In this document: positions 1 to 7,054 of the stretch, one piece after another
How positions within the stretch are numbered: the stretch's first letter is position 1
How the letters are laid out: each line of letters opens with the position of its first letter
Source: Bacteroidales bacterium UBA3824
GTDB taxonomy: Bacteria > Bacteroidota > Bacteroidia > Bacteroidales > UBA3824
Length of the DNA: 16,888 bases
Direction of reading: 5' to 3'
NCBI GenBank assembly: GCA_002393195.1
Contig: DGIK01000109.1
Coordinates: 1 to 16,888 of the forward strand
Made by a program: the position numbers and the translations under genes
Notes under the pieces: generated by a model
What the model was told of the DNA's origin: nothing
Databases searched by the model: none
The model's input: the letters and a program-made list of their open reading frames with translations, nothing else

Positions 1-1877
1 CGGTAACAGGCAAGATTGCCCGTCAGCAGAATGTGGGCGCATTGCAATTGCCGCTTGCTGACCTTGGCGCGGTGTCAATCGACTACACCGGCACACGCGG
101 CATGGCAACGGCTCTCGGACACGCTCCCGCAATTGCGTTGATAGACGCTGCGGCTGGTTCGAGGATGGCAATTGCTGAGGCATTGACCAACATTGTTTTC
201 GCACCGTTGGAGAATGGCATCGACTCCATCTCCCTGAGTGCCAACTGGATGTGGCCCTGCAAAAACAAGGGCGAGGACGCTCGTCTGTATTCGGCTGTGG
301 AGGCTGCAAGCAAATTTGCAATTGCTCTCGGCATCAACATCCCTACCGGCAAGGATTCGCTCTCGATGACCCAAAAATATCCCGACGGCAAGCAGGTAAT
401 GTCGCCCGGCACGGTAATCATCACGGCATCCGGCGAGGTCAATGATGTCAAGAAGATTGTAACGCCCAACATCAAGGACGTTCCCGAATCCACACTTATA
501 TATATAGACTTCTCCAACTCGTCGCCGTCGCTGGGCGGATCAAGTTTTGCGCAAGTATTGGGCGGATTGGGCTACGACTGTCCCGATGTGGCAAGTCCCA
601 AGGCGTTCCGCGAAACCTTCAACGCCGTACAGACACTTATCAATCAAGGACTTGTATTGGCAGGACACGACGTTTCGGCGGGCGGCATCATCGTTACGCT
701 GTTGGAGATGTGCTTCGCCAACGTGAAGGGCGGCGTTGACTTCCGCGTAAAGGACGACGATATGTGCCGCGCCCTGTTTAGCGAAAATGCGGGCGTCGTA
801 ATCCAAGTATCAGACCTCCGCAGCGTGGAGCAAATACTCAAAACCGCCAACGCCGACTATACCATCATCGGCAAACCCGTGCCGGAGCGTGCGTTGGTAG
901 TGCGCCACGATTTCAATATGACCAAAATCGACATCGACCTCTACCGCGACCAGTGGATGCACACGTCGTACTTGCTCGACAGATTGCAGACCGCACAGCC
1001 CTGCGCCGATGCTCGTTACAAGAATTACAAGAAGCAACCGTTGGAATTTAAGTTCCCCACAGATTTCACCGGCAAACTCTCTCAATACGGCATCGACCCC
1101 AAGCGTCGCACCAAGACCGGCATCAAGGCTGCCATCATCCGCGAAAAAGGCATCAACGGCGACCGCGAAATGGCTTACACAATGTATCTTGCAGGCTTTG
1201 ACGTGAAGGACGTACACATGACCGACCTCGCCACTGGCAGGGAGACTTTGGAGGATGTCAATTTCATAGTTTATTGCGGTGGATTCTCCAACAGCGACGT
1301 GCTTGGCTCTGCAAAGGGTTGGGCGGGCGCGTTCAAGTACAACGAGAAGACTCGCCAAGCCCTCGAAAACTTCTACAAGCGTCCCGACACTTTGTCGCTC
1401 GGCGTCTGCAACGGTTGTCAGTTGATGAACGAATTGGAACTCATCTATCCAGGTCGTCCCAACCATCCGAAATTGCTGCACAACGATTCGCACAAATTTG
1501 AGTCGTCGTTTGTAAACGTTGACATTTGCGAAAACAATTCTGTGATGCTCCGCTCGTTGGCGGGCAGCAGGATTGGCGTTTGGGTGGCTCACGGCGAAGG
1601 CAAATTCAATCTTCCCGACCCCGAAAACACCTACAATATCCCGATGAAATATTCCTACAGTGAATATCCGGGCAACCCCAACGGCTCGTCCTACAACGCT
1701 GCAGCGATTGTTTCAGACGACGGACGCCACCTCTCGATGATGCCGCACCCCGAGCGCGCCATCTTCTCGTGGCAATGGGCCGATTACCCGGCCGACCGCA
1801 AATCCGACGAGGCTACACCGTGGTTGGAGGCGTTTGTCAACGCTCGCAAATGGGTAGAGGAAAAGGTATCGAAGTAA
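1..1877 (+). CDS. purL: Phosphoribosylformylglycinamidine synthase, C-terminal half (5' truncated)
   Basis: PurL makes FGAM from FGAR, glutamine and ATP, the fourth step of de novo purine synthesis, in the cytosol. The reading frame is open from base 3 and has no real start here, so the gene enters from the left; about 624 codons remain of an enzyme that is usually 1,200-1,300 residues long. Visible parts are the second AIRS-like half (DYTGTRG, PTGKDSLSMT, then GHDVSAGGI) and a C-terminal class I glutamine amidotransferase domain. Its nucleophile elbow is GVCNGCQ, with the catalytic Cys codon at 1407-1409, and the His/Glu pair lies in MPHPER (codons 1746-1748 and 1752-1754). All catalytic amidotransferase residues are present, so the domain looks functional. 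The fused single-chain form is usual in Bacteroidota and gamma-proteobacteria. The stop TAA is at 1875-1877, followed by two terminator hairpins. The identification is secure. Confidence 0.98.
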   Translation, partial: VTGKIARQQNVGALQLPLADLGAVSIDYTGTRGMATALGHAPAIALIDAAAGSRMAIAEALTNIVFAPLENGIDSISLSANWMWPCKNKGEDARLYSAVEAASKFAIALGINIPTGKDSLSMTQKYPDGKQVMSPGTVIITASGEVNDVKKIVTPNIKDVPESTLIYIDFSNSSPSLGGSSFAQVLGGLGYDCPDVASPKAFRETFNAVQTLINQGLVLAGHDVSAGGIIVTLLEMCFANVKGGVDFRVKDDDMCRALFSENAGVVIQVSDLRSVEQILKTANADYTIIGKPVPERALVVRHDFNMTKIDIDLYRDQWMHTSYLLDRLQTAQPCADARYKNYKKQPLEFKFPTDFTGKLSQYGIDPKRRTKTGIKAAIIREKGINGDREMAYTMYLAGFDVKDVHMTDLATGRETLEDVNFIVYCGGFSNSDVLGSAKGWAGAFKYNEKTRQALENFYKRPDTLSLGVCNGCQLMNELELIYPGRPNHPKLLHNDSHKFESSFVNVDICENNSVMLRSLAGSRIGVWVAHGEGKFNLPDPENTYNIPMKYSYSEYPGNPNGSSYNAAAIVSDDGRHLSMMPHPERAIFSWQWADYPADRKSDEATPWLEAFVNARKWVEEKVSK

Positions 1878-1894
1878 ACGAAGGCAACAGGATT

Positions 1895-1922
1895 CCAACG
1901 CCTTACGGCGTTGGGGTCTTTT
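1895..1922 (+). terminator. purL terminator 1
   Basis: A perfect 8-bp stem, CCAACGCC (1895-1902) with GGCGTTGG (1907-1914) around a TTAC loop, is followed by GGTCTTTT. It lies 18 bases after the purL stop. The T-run is short, so it may be a weak terminator or a 3'-end stabilising hairpin. Confidence 0.6.
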
Positions 1923-1950
1923 GAACGATAATTACCGAGAATTTTAAGAG

Positions 1951-1995
1951 AATTACCGTCAATTTTGGTTGAAGAAATTGGCGGTAATTTTTTTT
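1951..1995 (+). terminator. purL terminator 2 (strong)
   Basis: A 15-bp stem pairs 1951-1965 with 1975-1989. The only imperfection is one G-U wobble, and the loop is 9 nt. T8 at 1988-1995 follows. This is a canonical intrinsic terminator for rightward transcription out of purL. Confidence 0.85.
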
Positions 1996-2003
1996 ACTTA
2001 AAC

Positions 2004-2042
2004 AAAAATAGCCGCCAGAAATGAATGTTTCTCGGGCGGCTA
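2004..2042 (-). terminator. Terminator of the FISUMP-like lipoprotein gene
   Basis: Read leftward, TAGCCGCC (2042-2035) pairs with GGCGGCTA (2016-2009), extended by an inner GAAA/TTTC pairing, and is followed by five T (complement of 2008-2004). It lies about 24 bases past the end of the leftward lipoprotein gene. Confidence 0.85.
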
Positions 2043-2065
2043 AGATTGTTAAGAGAACGAGTGAA

Positions 2066-2956
2066 TTACTCCACAACACGAACAAGGCGAACTGACATAC
2101 CTTCATCGCGGTCACCGCCATAAAGCGTGTCAATACAGTAAGCAAGAACACATACGCAGTAGGCACATCTGCCAGTTGTACGCTTTTCTCCAGCATAAGG
2201 TGTACGAGACCAATAATAACCATAGAAACCGTATCCACTGTTAGAATAGAATCCCGAATCACGATAAACATCGGAAGTGCAATTACGATGTCCTGCCGCT
2301 GGCAAGAATACAGCACCAGCAGCCTCCATCTTAGTCCACTGCTCGGTATTGTATTCATTGACTGACTTGAAAGAGTCTTTGTCATTTGAATCACCTCGTC
2401 CGTTATTGAAGTTAAGACCGTCGGGTAGAACGAACTCATCAGGCAGAAGAACCACACCATTGATACCATTTACCGCAGCCACGCCTTTCTTTTTGGAGGC
2501 ATCTTCACGTTTTGTGAGAAGATACCCCCATTCAATGATGCTGAGGGTGAACCAAGTGGAATCGTCGCCAATGTTCTTGCCCCAGTCGTTGAATGTCGGA
2601 TAGTCGGAATAGGACTCTGACGATTTGGTGGGATTGTCGCCTGTTCCCCAACCAAAGAGGTCTATCCAGCCGTCGTATGATTCAGAAATCATCTCATTGG
2701 CAACGCCAATAGTGTCGGTCTGATTAGGAGCAAAACGCCACGTCTTGGTGCTTGCCTGATACTGAAGATTGCCGGAGGAAAAAGCAACCTTTTTGTCGGT
2801 GGATACGGAGAATACACCCGGAAGCGATGCAAATCCATCTTTTGCACCGTTGTTCGGCTTTTGGTCGTCCTCCTCGTCATCATCGCCACACGACGCGCCG
2901 ATGATTGTGCCTACGCATAGCAATGCGCTCAGCATGAAAAATTTGAACATTTTCAT
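2066..2956 (-). CDS. Lipoprotein with FISUMP/FGE-like C-terminal domain
   Basis: A 296-residue predicted surface lipoprotein. Residues 1-22 form a signal peptide ending in the lipobox GASC (lipid Cys at 23). The following GDDDEEDD stretch resembles the acidic lipoprotein export signal that sends Bacteroidota lipoproteins to the cell surface. The body carries FSVSTDKKVAFSSGNLQY, then YDGWIDLFGWGTGDNP, LPDEF and LPAAGHR, and ends with YWSRTPY ... GMSVRLV. That order matches the FISUMP (Fibrobacter succinogenes major paralogous) domain family, related to formylglycine-generating-enzyme/C-type-lectin folds, which is widespread and highly duplicated in Bacteroidales. No enzymatic residues can be assigned, so a binding or structural role is inferred. 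The start ATG is at 2956-2954. Downstream is a clear terminator; upstream is the structured 3003-3226 region, whose promoter is the best candidate to drive this gene. Confidence 0.85.
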   Translation of the reverse strand: MKMFKFFMLSALLCVGTIIGASCGDDDEEDDQKPNNGAKDGFASLPGVFSVSTDKKVAFSSGNLQYQASTKTWRFAPNQTDTIGVANEMISESYDGWIDLFGWGTGDNPTKSSESYSDYPTFNDWGKNIGDDSTWFTLSIIEWGYLLTKREDASKKKGVAAVNGINGVVLLPDEFVLPDGLNFNNGRGDSNDKDSFKSVNEYNTEQWTKMEAAGAVFLPAAGHRNCTSDVYRDSGFYSNSGYGFYGYYWSRTPYAGEKRTTGRCAYCVCVLAYCIDTLYGGDRDEGMSVRLVRVVE

Positions 2957-3002
2957 TTGTGGTTGAAAATTAATGTGTTAGTAAAATCGGAAGGAATTGA
3001 AC

Positions 3003-3226
3003 TGGGTATTCGCACAACAAAAGCGTAGTCATTTTTTGATGTGTTATATCTAAGTGAAGGTTGTGGAATACCCAAGTCGAACTATAACACAACTGACCAC
3101 GCTTGAACATTGCAAGCGCGGCAGTTGCGCGGTAACTTCGACTTTGAAAACTTCCACATTTTCACTTAGATTACAGCACAATGCCTTTCTTGTAATTAAA
3201 AATCTCGTCGGATAAGTCAATATCCG
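3003..3226 (-). ncRNA. Long imperfect-hairpin RNA, 6S-like candidate
   Basis: There is no ORF here, but strong structure. Stems: TGTG/CACA (3040-3043 with 3177-3180), ATCTAAGTGAA (3048-3058 with 3161-3171), TGTGGAA (3062-3068 with 3152-3158) and AAGTCGA (3074-3080 with 3138-3144). Then comes an open bubble of 10 versus 11 nt (3081-3090 and 3127-3137). It is closed by an apical arm AACTG/CAGTT, CC/GG and CGCTTG/CAAGCG around a 7-nt loop. A rod with a central bubble and an apical arm is the 6S RNA architecture; Bacteroidales have a 6S homologue (the Bacteroidales-1 RNA family). A consensus promoter at 3231-3262 reads leftward into it. A small hairpin CGGATA/TATCCG (3209-3226) sits at the presumed 5' end. 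No T-rich terminator follows, so processing, or a leader role for the lipoprotein mRNA, is equally possible. The 6S label is inference from shape only. Confidence 0.5.
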
Positions 3227-3230
3227 AACG

Positions 3231-3262
3231 CAAATATAGAAATATTTTAGATGTGTACCAAA
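3231..3262 (-). promoter_or_regulatory. Promoter of the 6S-like RNA / lipoprotein leader
   Basis: Reading leftward, TTTG (3262-3259), 20 nt, then TATATTTG (3238-3231). This is a full match to the Bacteroidota -33/-7 consensus. The predicted transcript start is near 3226, just at the first hairpin. Confidence 0.7.
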
Positions 3263-3301
3263 TAATAATGCAAATTTTTAAACAAAAAAAATCAAATCCC
3301 C

Positions 3302-4183
3302 TTAACAGAATATCACAATGCTATCCTTATCGACCTCAAAATTGAGGTTTTGGTCGAGGCGGACGGTTTCGCCGTCGAGGTTCACCCAGCGTTTTTTGTT
3401 GCCGAAGAGTTCCACGTGCTTGCCTTGCAGTATTTCAAAACACTTGGACTTGTGCGCACGACCAAGGGCGATGTTGAGGAGTACGAAGGGAACACGCCAA
3501 GGTTCTGGCTTTTTTACGATTACAACGTCCAAAAGTCCGTCGTTGAGCGATGCCTTGGGCGAAATCCTGAATCCGTAGCCGTATTGCGACGAGTTGCAGA
3601 CCGTTACCATCAGCGCAGTCCTTTTGATGGAAACGCCGTCGATGGTGATTTCGTATTCGATTGGTTTGTATTTTTGGAATGATGTTATGATTGCCCAAAA
3701 ATACGTCTTGAACCCGCGCCCCGGGAAAAATTCGTAACGGCGAGCCACTTGCGAATCGTAACCCGCGCCCGCTACCGAAAAGAAAAACTGTCCGTTTACC
3801 AAGCAAGTATCAATCTTCCTGAACTCCGCCGAATTGAGAAACCTGACCGCCCGCCACGGCTGTATGGGTATGTGCAAAGCCCTCGCAAGACCGTTGCCCG
3901 ACCCACACGGAATTATCGCCAAGGCAGTCTCGGTCTTTACGAGAGCCTTGGCGACTTCATTGATAGAGCCGTCGCCGCCTACCGCCGTCACAACGTCGTA
4001 AGTACCTTCTTTGGCGGCTGCGGCTGCAATTTCGGTGGCGTGTCCCGCGTATTGGGTGTATTCAATTTTATAGTCAAATTTTTCCTTGTTGATATGACGG
4101 TTGAGTATTTTCTCAAAACGCTTCTGCTTGCCAATGCCCGAAATGGGGTTTACTATGAATAATATTTTGATTTTTGGCGACAT
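3302..4183 (-). CDS. Diacylglycerol kinase-type lipid kinase (YegS/BmrU/DgkB family)
   Basis: A cytosolic or membrane-associated lipid kinase of 293 residues, the usual family length. Motifs in order: NPISG near residue 12 (nucleotide phosphate loop), AVGGDGS near 67-73 (the family GGDGT catalytic signature, with Ser for Thr) and PCGSGNGLAR near 92-101. A C-terminal beta-sandwich region ends in WVNLDGETV. Family members phosphorylate diacylglycerol or related lipids with ATP and feed phosphatidic acid back into phospholipid synthesis; the exact substrate cannot be read from sequence. I chose ATG at 4183 (MSPKIKIL) over an in-frame TTG at 4189, because it leaves 9 nt after the stop of the upstream gene and begins directly before the first beta-strand. 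The near-abutment suggests co-transcription with the secreted His/Asn-rich protein. Identification to family is secure. Confidence 0.92.
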   Translation of the reverse strand: MSPKIKILFIVNPISGIGKQKRFEKILNRHINKEKFDYKIEYTQYAGHATEIAAAAAKEGTYDVVTAVGGDGSINEVAKALVKTETALAIIPCGSGNGLARALHIPIQPWRAVRFLNSAEFRKIDTCLVNGQFFFSVAGAGYDSQVARRYEFFPGRGFKTYFWAIITSFQKYKPIEYEITIDGVSIKRTALMVTVCNSSQYGYGFRISPKASLNDGLLDVVIVKKPEPWRVPFVLLNIALGRAHKSKCFEILQGKHVELFGNKKRWVNLDGETVRLDQNLNFEVDKDSIVIFC

Positions 4184-4192
4184 AATCAAATG

Positions 4193-5113
4193 TTATCTGT
4201 GGCTTGAACTGCCCGTGCGCGAACTGTTGCTTGAACTGCCCGAACGACTCGAACTGCTTGAACTGCCCGAACGGCTCGAACTGCCGCTTGTCGTGGACGA
4301 CGATTTGCTGCTCGGCGTGGACGACGTCCTGCTGTTTGTGCTGCCGGAGTTGTTGCCCGAACGGCTCGAACTGTTGTAACTGCCTTGGCGGTGGTTACCG
4401 CTGTTGTTGGAGTTTTGACGGGTGTCCTTGCTTGTGCTGCTGTTGTTGGAGTTGCCCTGACGGCTGTTGTTATTGTTGTTGCTATAACTTCCGCCGCGGC
4501 TGCTACGACTGTTGTTATAGTTGTTGTTATTATTATTGTTATTGTTGTTATTATTGCTATAATTGCGATTGCTGTAACTGCCGTTGTTGTTGCGATGGTG
4601 GTTGTCGTTGTGATAACCATTATTATTGTGATTGTAATTATGGTTGTCGTGATGATAACCGTGGTCGTGGTGAGGACGTGCCGGCTCGTGGTACGACGGA
4701 CGGTAGCGATAGTCGTAGTGGTAGGAGTAGCTGTGGTGATAGTTGCGATAATACGACGGATGACGCTCTATCCAATACGGAGTGGCGTGATATACGTGTA
4801 CGGGCGTGTGCCAAAAGTAGTGGGAAGGCCTCGGCTCGTGCCAAATTACTGTGTGATAATGAGGACGCACATAGAACGGACGCCACAATATCGATGCCGA
4901 TGCCACCGTAATTACCGTGGATGCCGACGGAGCAATGTACACATTGTCGTAATAGGTGGTAACTGTTACCCTCGGACGATGGAATCTCTTGATTCTCACC
5001 TCGTAAGAATCGTAGATGTCGTCCTCTACGTAGTAAACGTCGCTGCTGTAAATCTGCGCGTTGGCGGATATTGTGGCAATCACCGCCATTATTATGAGTA
5101 GAAGTTTTTTCAT
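4193..5113 (-). CDS. Secreted His/Tyr-rich, Asn- and Ser-rich low-complexity protein
   Basis: I do not recognise a named family. The 306-residue product has a clean signal peptide (MKKLLLIIMAVIATISANAQ, cleavage after about residue 20). An aromatic, beta-prone region follows to about residue 80, with VYYVEDD and many Tyr/Val. Residues about 80-170 are very rich in His, Tyr, Pro and Arg. An Asn-rich tract follows, including a run of 12 consecutive Asn. The last 100 residues are almost only Ser, Gly, Arg, Asn and Thr, in SSRSGSSS-like units. Low-complexity DNA (GTT/ATT triplets on the plus strand) covers about 4200-4680. The His density could bind divalent metal, and the tail looks disordered; both are inference. 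Similar proteins are frequent as uncharacterised secreted proteins in Bacteroidales. It is the first gene of a probable operon with the lipid kinase and has its own -7 box at 5160-5167. Confidence 0.8.
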   Translation of the reverse strand: MKKLLLIIMAVIATISANAQIYSSDVYYVEDDIYDSYEVRIKRFHRPRVTVTTYYDNVYIAPSASTVITVASASILWRPFYVRPHYHTVIWHEPRPSHYFWHTPVHVYHATPYWIERHPSYYRNYHHSYSYHYDYRYRPSYHEPARPHHDHGYHHDNHNYNHNNNGYHNDNHHRNNNGSYSNRNYSNNNNNNNNNNNNYNNSRSSRGGSYSNNNNNSRQGNSNNSSTSKDTRQNSNNSGNHRQGSYNSSSRSGNNSGSTNSRTSSTPSSKSSSTTSGSSSRSGSSSSSSRSGSSSNSSRTGSSSHR

Positions 5114-5159
5114 TTTGAGTAGTTTTTTGGGGTTAATACTTTTGATTTTATAGTCGATG

Positions 5160-5167
5160 CAAAGTTA
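5160..5167 (-). promoter_or_regulatory. -7 element for the His/Asn-rich protein gene
   Basis: Read leftward, the box is TAACTTTG, a perfect TAnnTTTG. A TTTG lies 23 nt upstream, longer than the usual 19-21, so only the -7 box is well supported. It lies about 47 nt before the start codon. Confidence 0.55.
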
Positions 5168-5221
5168 CAAAATCGAATGATATTAGGGTGCAAAAAAAAG
5201 TTAATTGCCAAAAATATTTGG

Positions 5222-5229
5222 TATATTTG
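5222..5229 (+). promoter_or_regulatory. -7 element for the outer-membrane protein gene
   Basis: TATATTTG is a perfect TAnnTTTG box, 30 nt before the ATG at 5260. No good -33 TTTG is present at 19-21 nt. It forms a divergent promoter region with the box at 5160-5167. Confidence 0.55.
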
Positions 5230-5259
5230 CAACGTTAATCTTAATCGCTTTTATTGAAT

Positions 5260-6093
5260 ATGCACCTAAAACTTTTAATATTGTCATTTTGCGCACTTCT
5301 TGCCATCACCCCTGCCACGGCGCAGGATTGGAGTTCCAATGCATACGGCGAGGCGTTGTGCGGCGCGGTGTCGTGCCTGACGGGGAGCGAGGCGGCGGGA
5401 TTGAATCCGGCGGGGGTGGCGTTGTCGGATTGGTCGGCGGGGATTGGGTACAGCAACAGATTTATGATGAAGGAATTGTCGCAAAAGTCGGCGCGGATTA
5501 CAATGCCGGTGCTTGGAGGAGTTTTCACGCCGGAGTTCAATTATTATGGTTTTGCACTTTTCAATACATCGAGGGCGTCGTTGGGATATGCCAAAATACT
5601 TACCAAGACCATCTGCGCAGGCATCAACCTCAATTTTCATAACGTCCATATCGACGATTCTCCTACAAACGCCAATACCCTGAGCGGCGACTTTGGCATC
5701 ATCTACTGTCCATTAAAATCCTTGACATTAGGCACTTACATCCGCAATATCTCCAATTCTCAATATTCTGGCAGCGACACAATAATCCCGGCTCAAATTC
5801 AAATAGGCGCGGCGTACAATTTCTATGGCGGACACGTGATTTGCATCGACATCGACCGCAACAGCCTCATCCACGGCATCACAGCCCACATCGGGATAAT
5901 ATGCCAACTGCGCGACAATTTCCGCATACTCGCCGGGGTTTCCACGCAGCCGATTACCGTGGGCGTGGGGTCCGAATTTGAGTTCAAAGGGTTTGCGCTG
6001 CAATTTGCCGCCCGCCGCAACCAATATTTGGGCTGGATACCGGCGGTGTCGGTGTGTTGGCGGCGCGGCGCAGACAAGGGATGGGAAGGGTGA
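5260..6093 (+). CDS. Predicted outer-membrane beta-barrel protein (PorV/PorQ-like)
   Basis: A 277-residue exported protein with a signal peptide of about 21 residues ending ATAQ, then DWSSNAYGEALCG. The segment GSEAAGLNPAGVALSDW is the hallmark 'NPAG' beginning of FadL/PorV/PorQ-type Bacteroidota barrels. Alternating short hydrophobic beta-strands follow to the end (for example FNYYGFALFN, SLGYAKILTKTICAGINLNF, LTLGTYIRNIS, GHVICIDIDR, ALQFAARRNQ). At about 280 residues it is somewhat shorter than typical PorQ. PorV/PorQ act in the type IX secretion system, but no other secretion gene is nearby, so that role is not claimed. The start was moved to ATG 5260 from an in-frame TTG at 5254. The gene is monocistronic and ends 10 nt from a convergent gene, with no terminator hairpin visible between them. 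Confidence 0.7.
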   Translation: MHLKLLILSFCALLAITPATAQDWSSNAYGEALCGAVSCLTGSEAAGLNPAGVALSDWSAGIGYSNRFMMKELSQKSARITMPVLGGVFTPEFNYYGFALFNTSRASLGYAKILTKTICAGINLNFHNVHIDDSPTNANTLSGDFGIIYCPLKSLTLGTYIRNISNSQYSGSDTIIPAQIQIGAAYNFYGGHVICIDIDRNSLIHGITAHIGIICQLRDNFRILAGVSTQPITVGVGSEFEFKGFALQFAARRNQYLGWIPAVSVCWRRGADKGWEG

Positions 6094-6103
6094 TGCTATA
6101 TTT

Positions 6104-7033
6104 TCACTTAATTTTTTCCACCAAGAAACACAGATTGTCTTTGTTTGATTGCAAATATCTTGCGGCCTTGAATGCCTCAAAATAGTTGGTAGCATATTCG
6201 GAATTTGGGTTGTCTTCTGGATGAAATTTCTCGGATTGGATTTTAATGGATTTTGACGCCTTGAACACAAATTTAGGACAGCCGGGCGCAGGGATTCCGT
6301 TGCGGTCAGTGATTACAAGGCGCATAATGGAAGAGGTGTCAGGCGTGGAGATGCTGATTTCCTTCAATACCAACCAATATTCTTGATAATAGAAATCCAC
6401 ACTCCCCGACTCCACCTTGCCGCCGCCAATAATGTCGGTCGTCAAGGGCGCAAGCGTGAGAAATGGTTTTGATTTTGACAAGCCAAGTATTTCTGTTTCG
6501 CCATAAACGCTGTGATTGGTCGCGCTATCAAAATTCTTCATCCACATAAAACTATACGTGCAATAGAGCGCAATCACCACAAACAATACGATGACTATTG
6601 TCCTAAATTGGGAGCGGTAATGTTTTTTTTCGGCTTCTACGGCGGCAATCTCTCTATCGAAACCGTCAAAATATTGCTGAACGTCGGGGTATTTTTTGTA
6701 CTGGTCCAATTCCTGACGCAACGCCGCAATTCGCTGACGGAGTTGAGGATCGAATTGTTTTTCTTTTTTGTTTTTAATCCACATAATTATCGCAAACACA
6801 AAAAACACCGGGATTACAAAAATCATTGCGATATAGAAACCCAAATCGAGCGAAGTCGCTGAATAAAAGAACGTTACCAACGGCAGTAAAAACACAGCCG
6901 CAATGATAAGGAATATCGGGAAAAAATTGCGCACCAACGCGCCCAAATTGCGCGGATACTGGTATTTGTAACTATTGAGGTATTGTTCCAAGGTTGCGCT
7001 CGCCGACTGGAACACGGTCTTGCTGTCGTTCAT
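6104..7033 (-). CDS. Three-TM membrane protein with C-terminal extracytoplasmic domain
   Basis: Family not recognised. The 309 residues are: a short cytoplasmic N-terminus, TM1 about 37-57, TM2 about 65-86, a charged helical segment about 88-142 (RQRIAALRQELDQYKKY, probably coiled-coil), TM3 about 144-162, then a soluble beta-rich C-terminal domain of about 145 residues. The region FDREIAAVEAEKKHYRSQF before TM3 aligns in place and character with YDNEIAVLKQNRDSNRKK of the upstream neighbour. The C-terminal domain begins with a similar 'PFLTLAPLTTDIIGGGKVE' strand pattern (PYLTVEGVATAGVEV in the neighbour). The two genes therefore look like distant paralogues. The gene starts 21 nt after the upstream gene's stop, so the two probably form an operon. 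Function unknown; possibly an envelope-anchored sensor or partner subunit. Confidence 0.75.
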   Translation of the reverse strand: MNDSKTVFQSASATLEQYLNSYKYQYPRNLGALVRNFFPIFLIIAAVFLLPLVTFFYSATSLDLGFYIAMIFVIPVFFVFAIIMWIKNKKEKQFDPQLRQRIAALRQELDQYKKYPDVQQYFDGFDREIAAVEAEKKHYRSQFRTIVIVLFVVIALYCTYSFMWMKNFDSATNHSVYGETEILGLSKSKPFLTLAPLTTDIIGGGKVESGSVDFYYQEYWLVLKEISISTPDTSSIMRLVITDRNGIPAPGCPKFVFKASKSIKIQSEKFHPEDNPNSEYATNYFEAFKAARYLQSNKDNLCFLVEKIK

Positions 7034-7054
7034 TGTCGTAATGTTTTATAAGGG

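Noticed and set aside
810..1592. 260-codon open frame on the minus strand
   Set aside because: Lies antisense to purL, with no recognisable domain; a shadow of the purL codon pattern.
1903..2469. 188-codon minus-strand frame overlapping the lipoprotein gene
   Set aside because: It crosses two terminator hairpins and overlaps the lipoprotein gene in another frame without any domain.
3040..3180. MITE-type element from the long inverted repeat
   Set aside because: The arms are imperfect with ordered internal loops. There is no target duplication, and a consensus promoter points into it, so a structured RNA fits better. Not fully excluded.
4204..5101. Two long plus-strand open frames (one Cys-rich, one Val/Ile-rich)
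   Set aside because: They are the antisense reading of the Asn/Ser/His low-complexity gene. Their odd compositions come from GTT/TGC-type triplet repeats.
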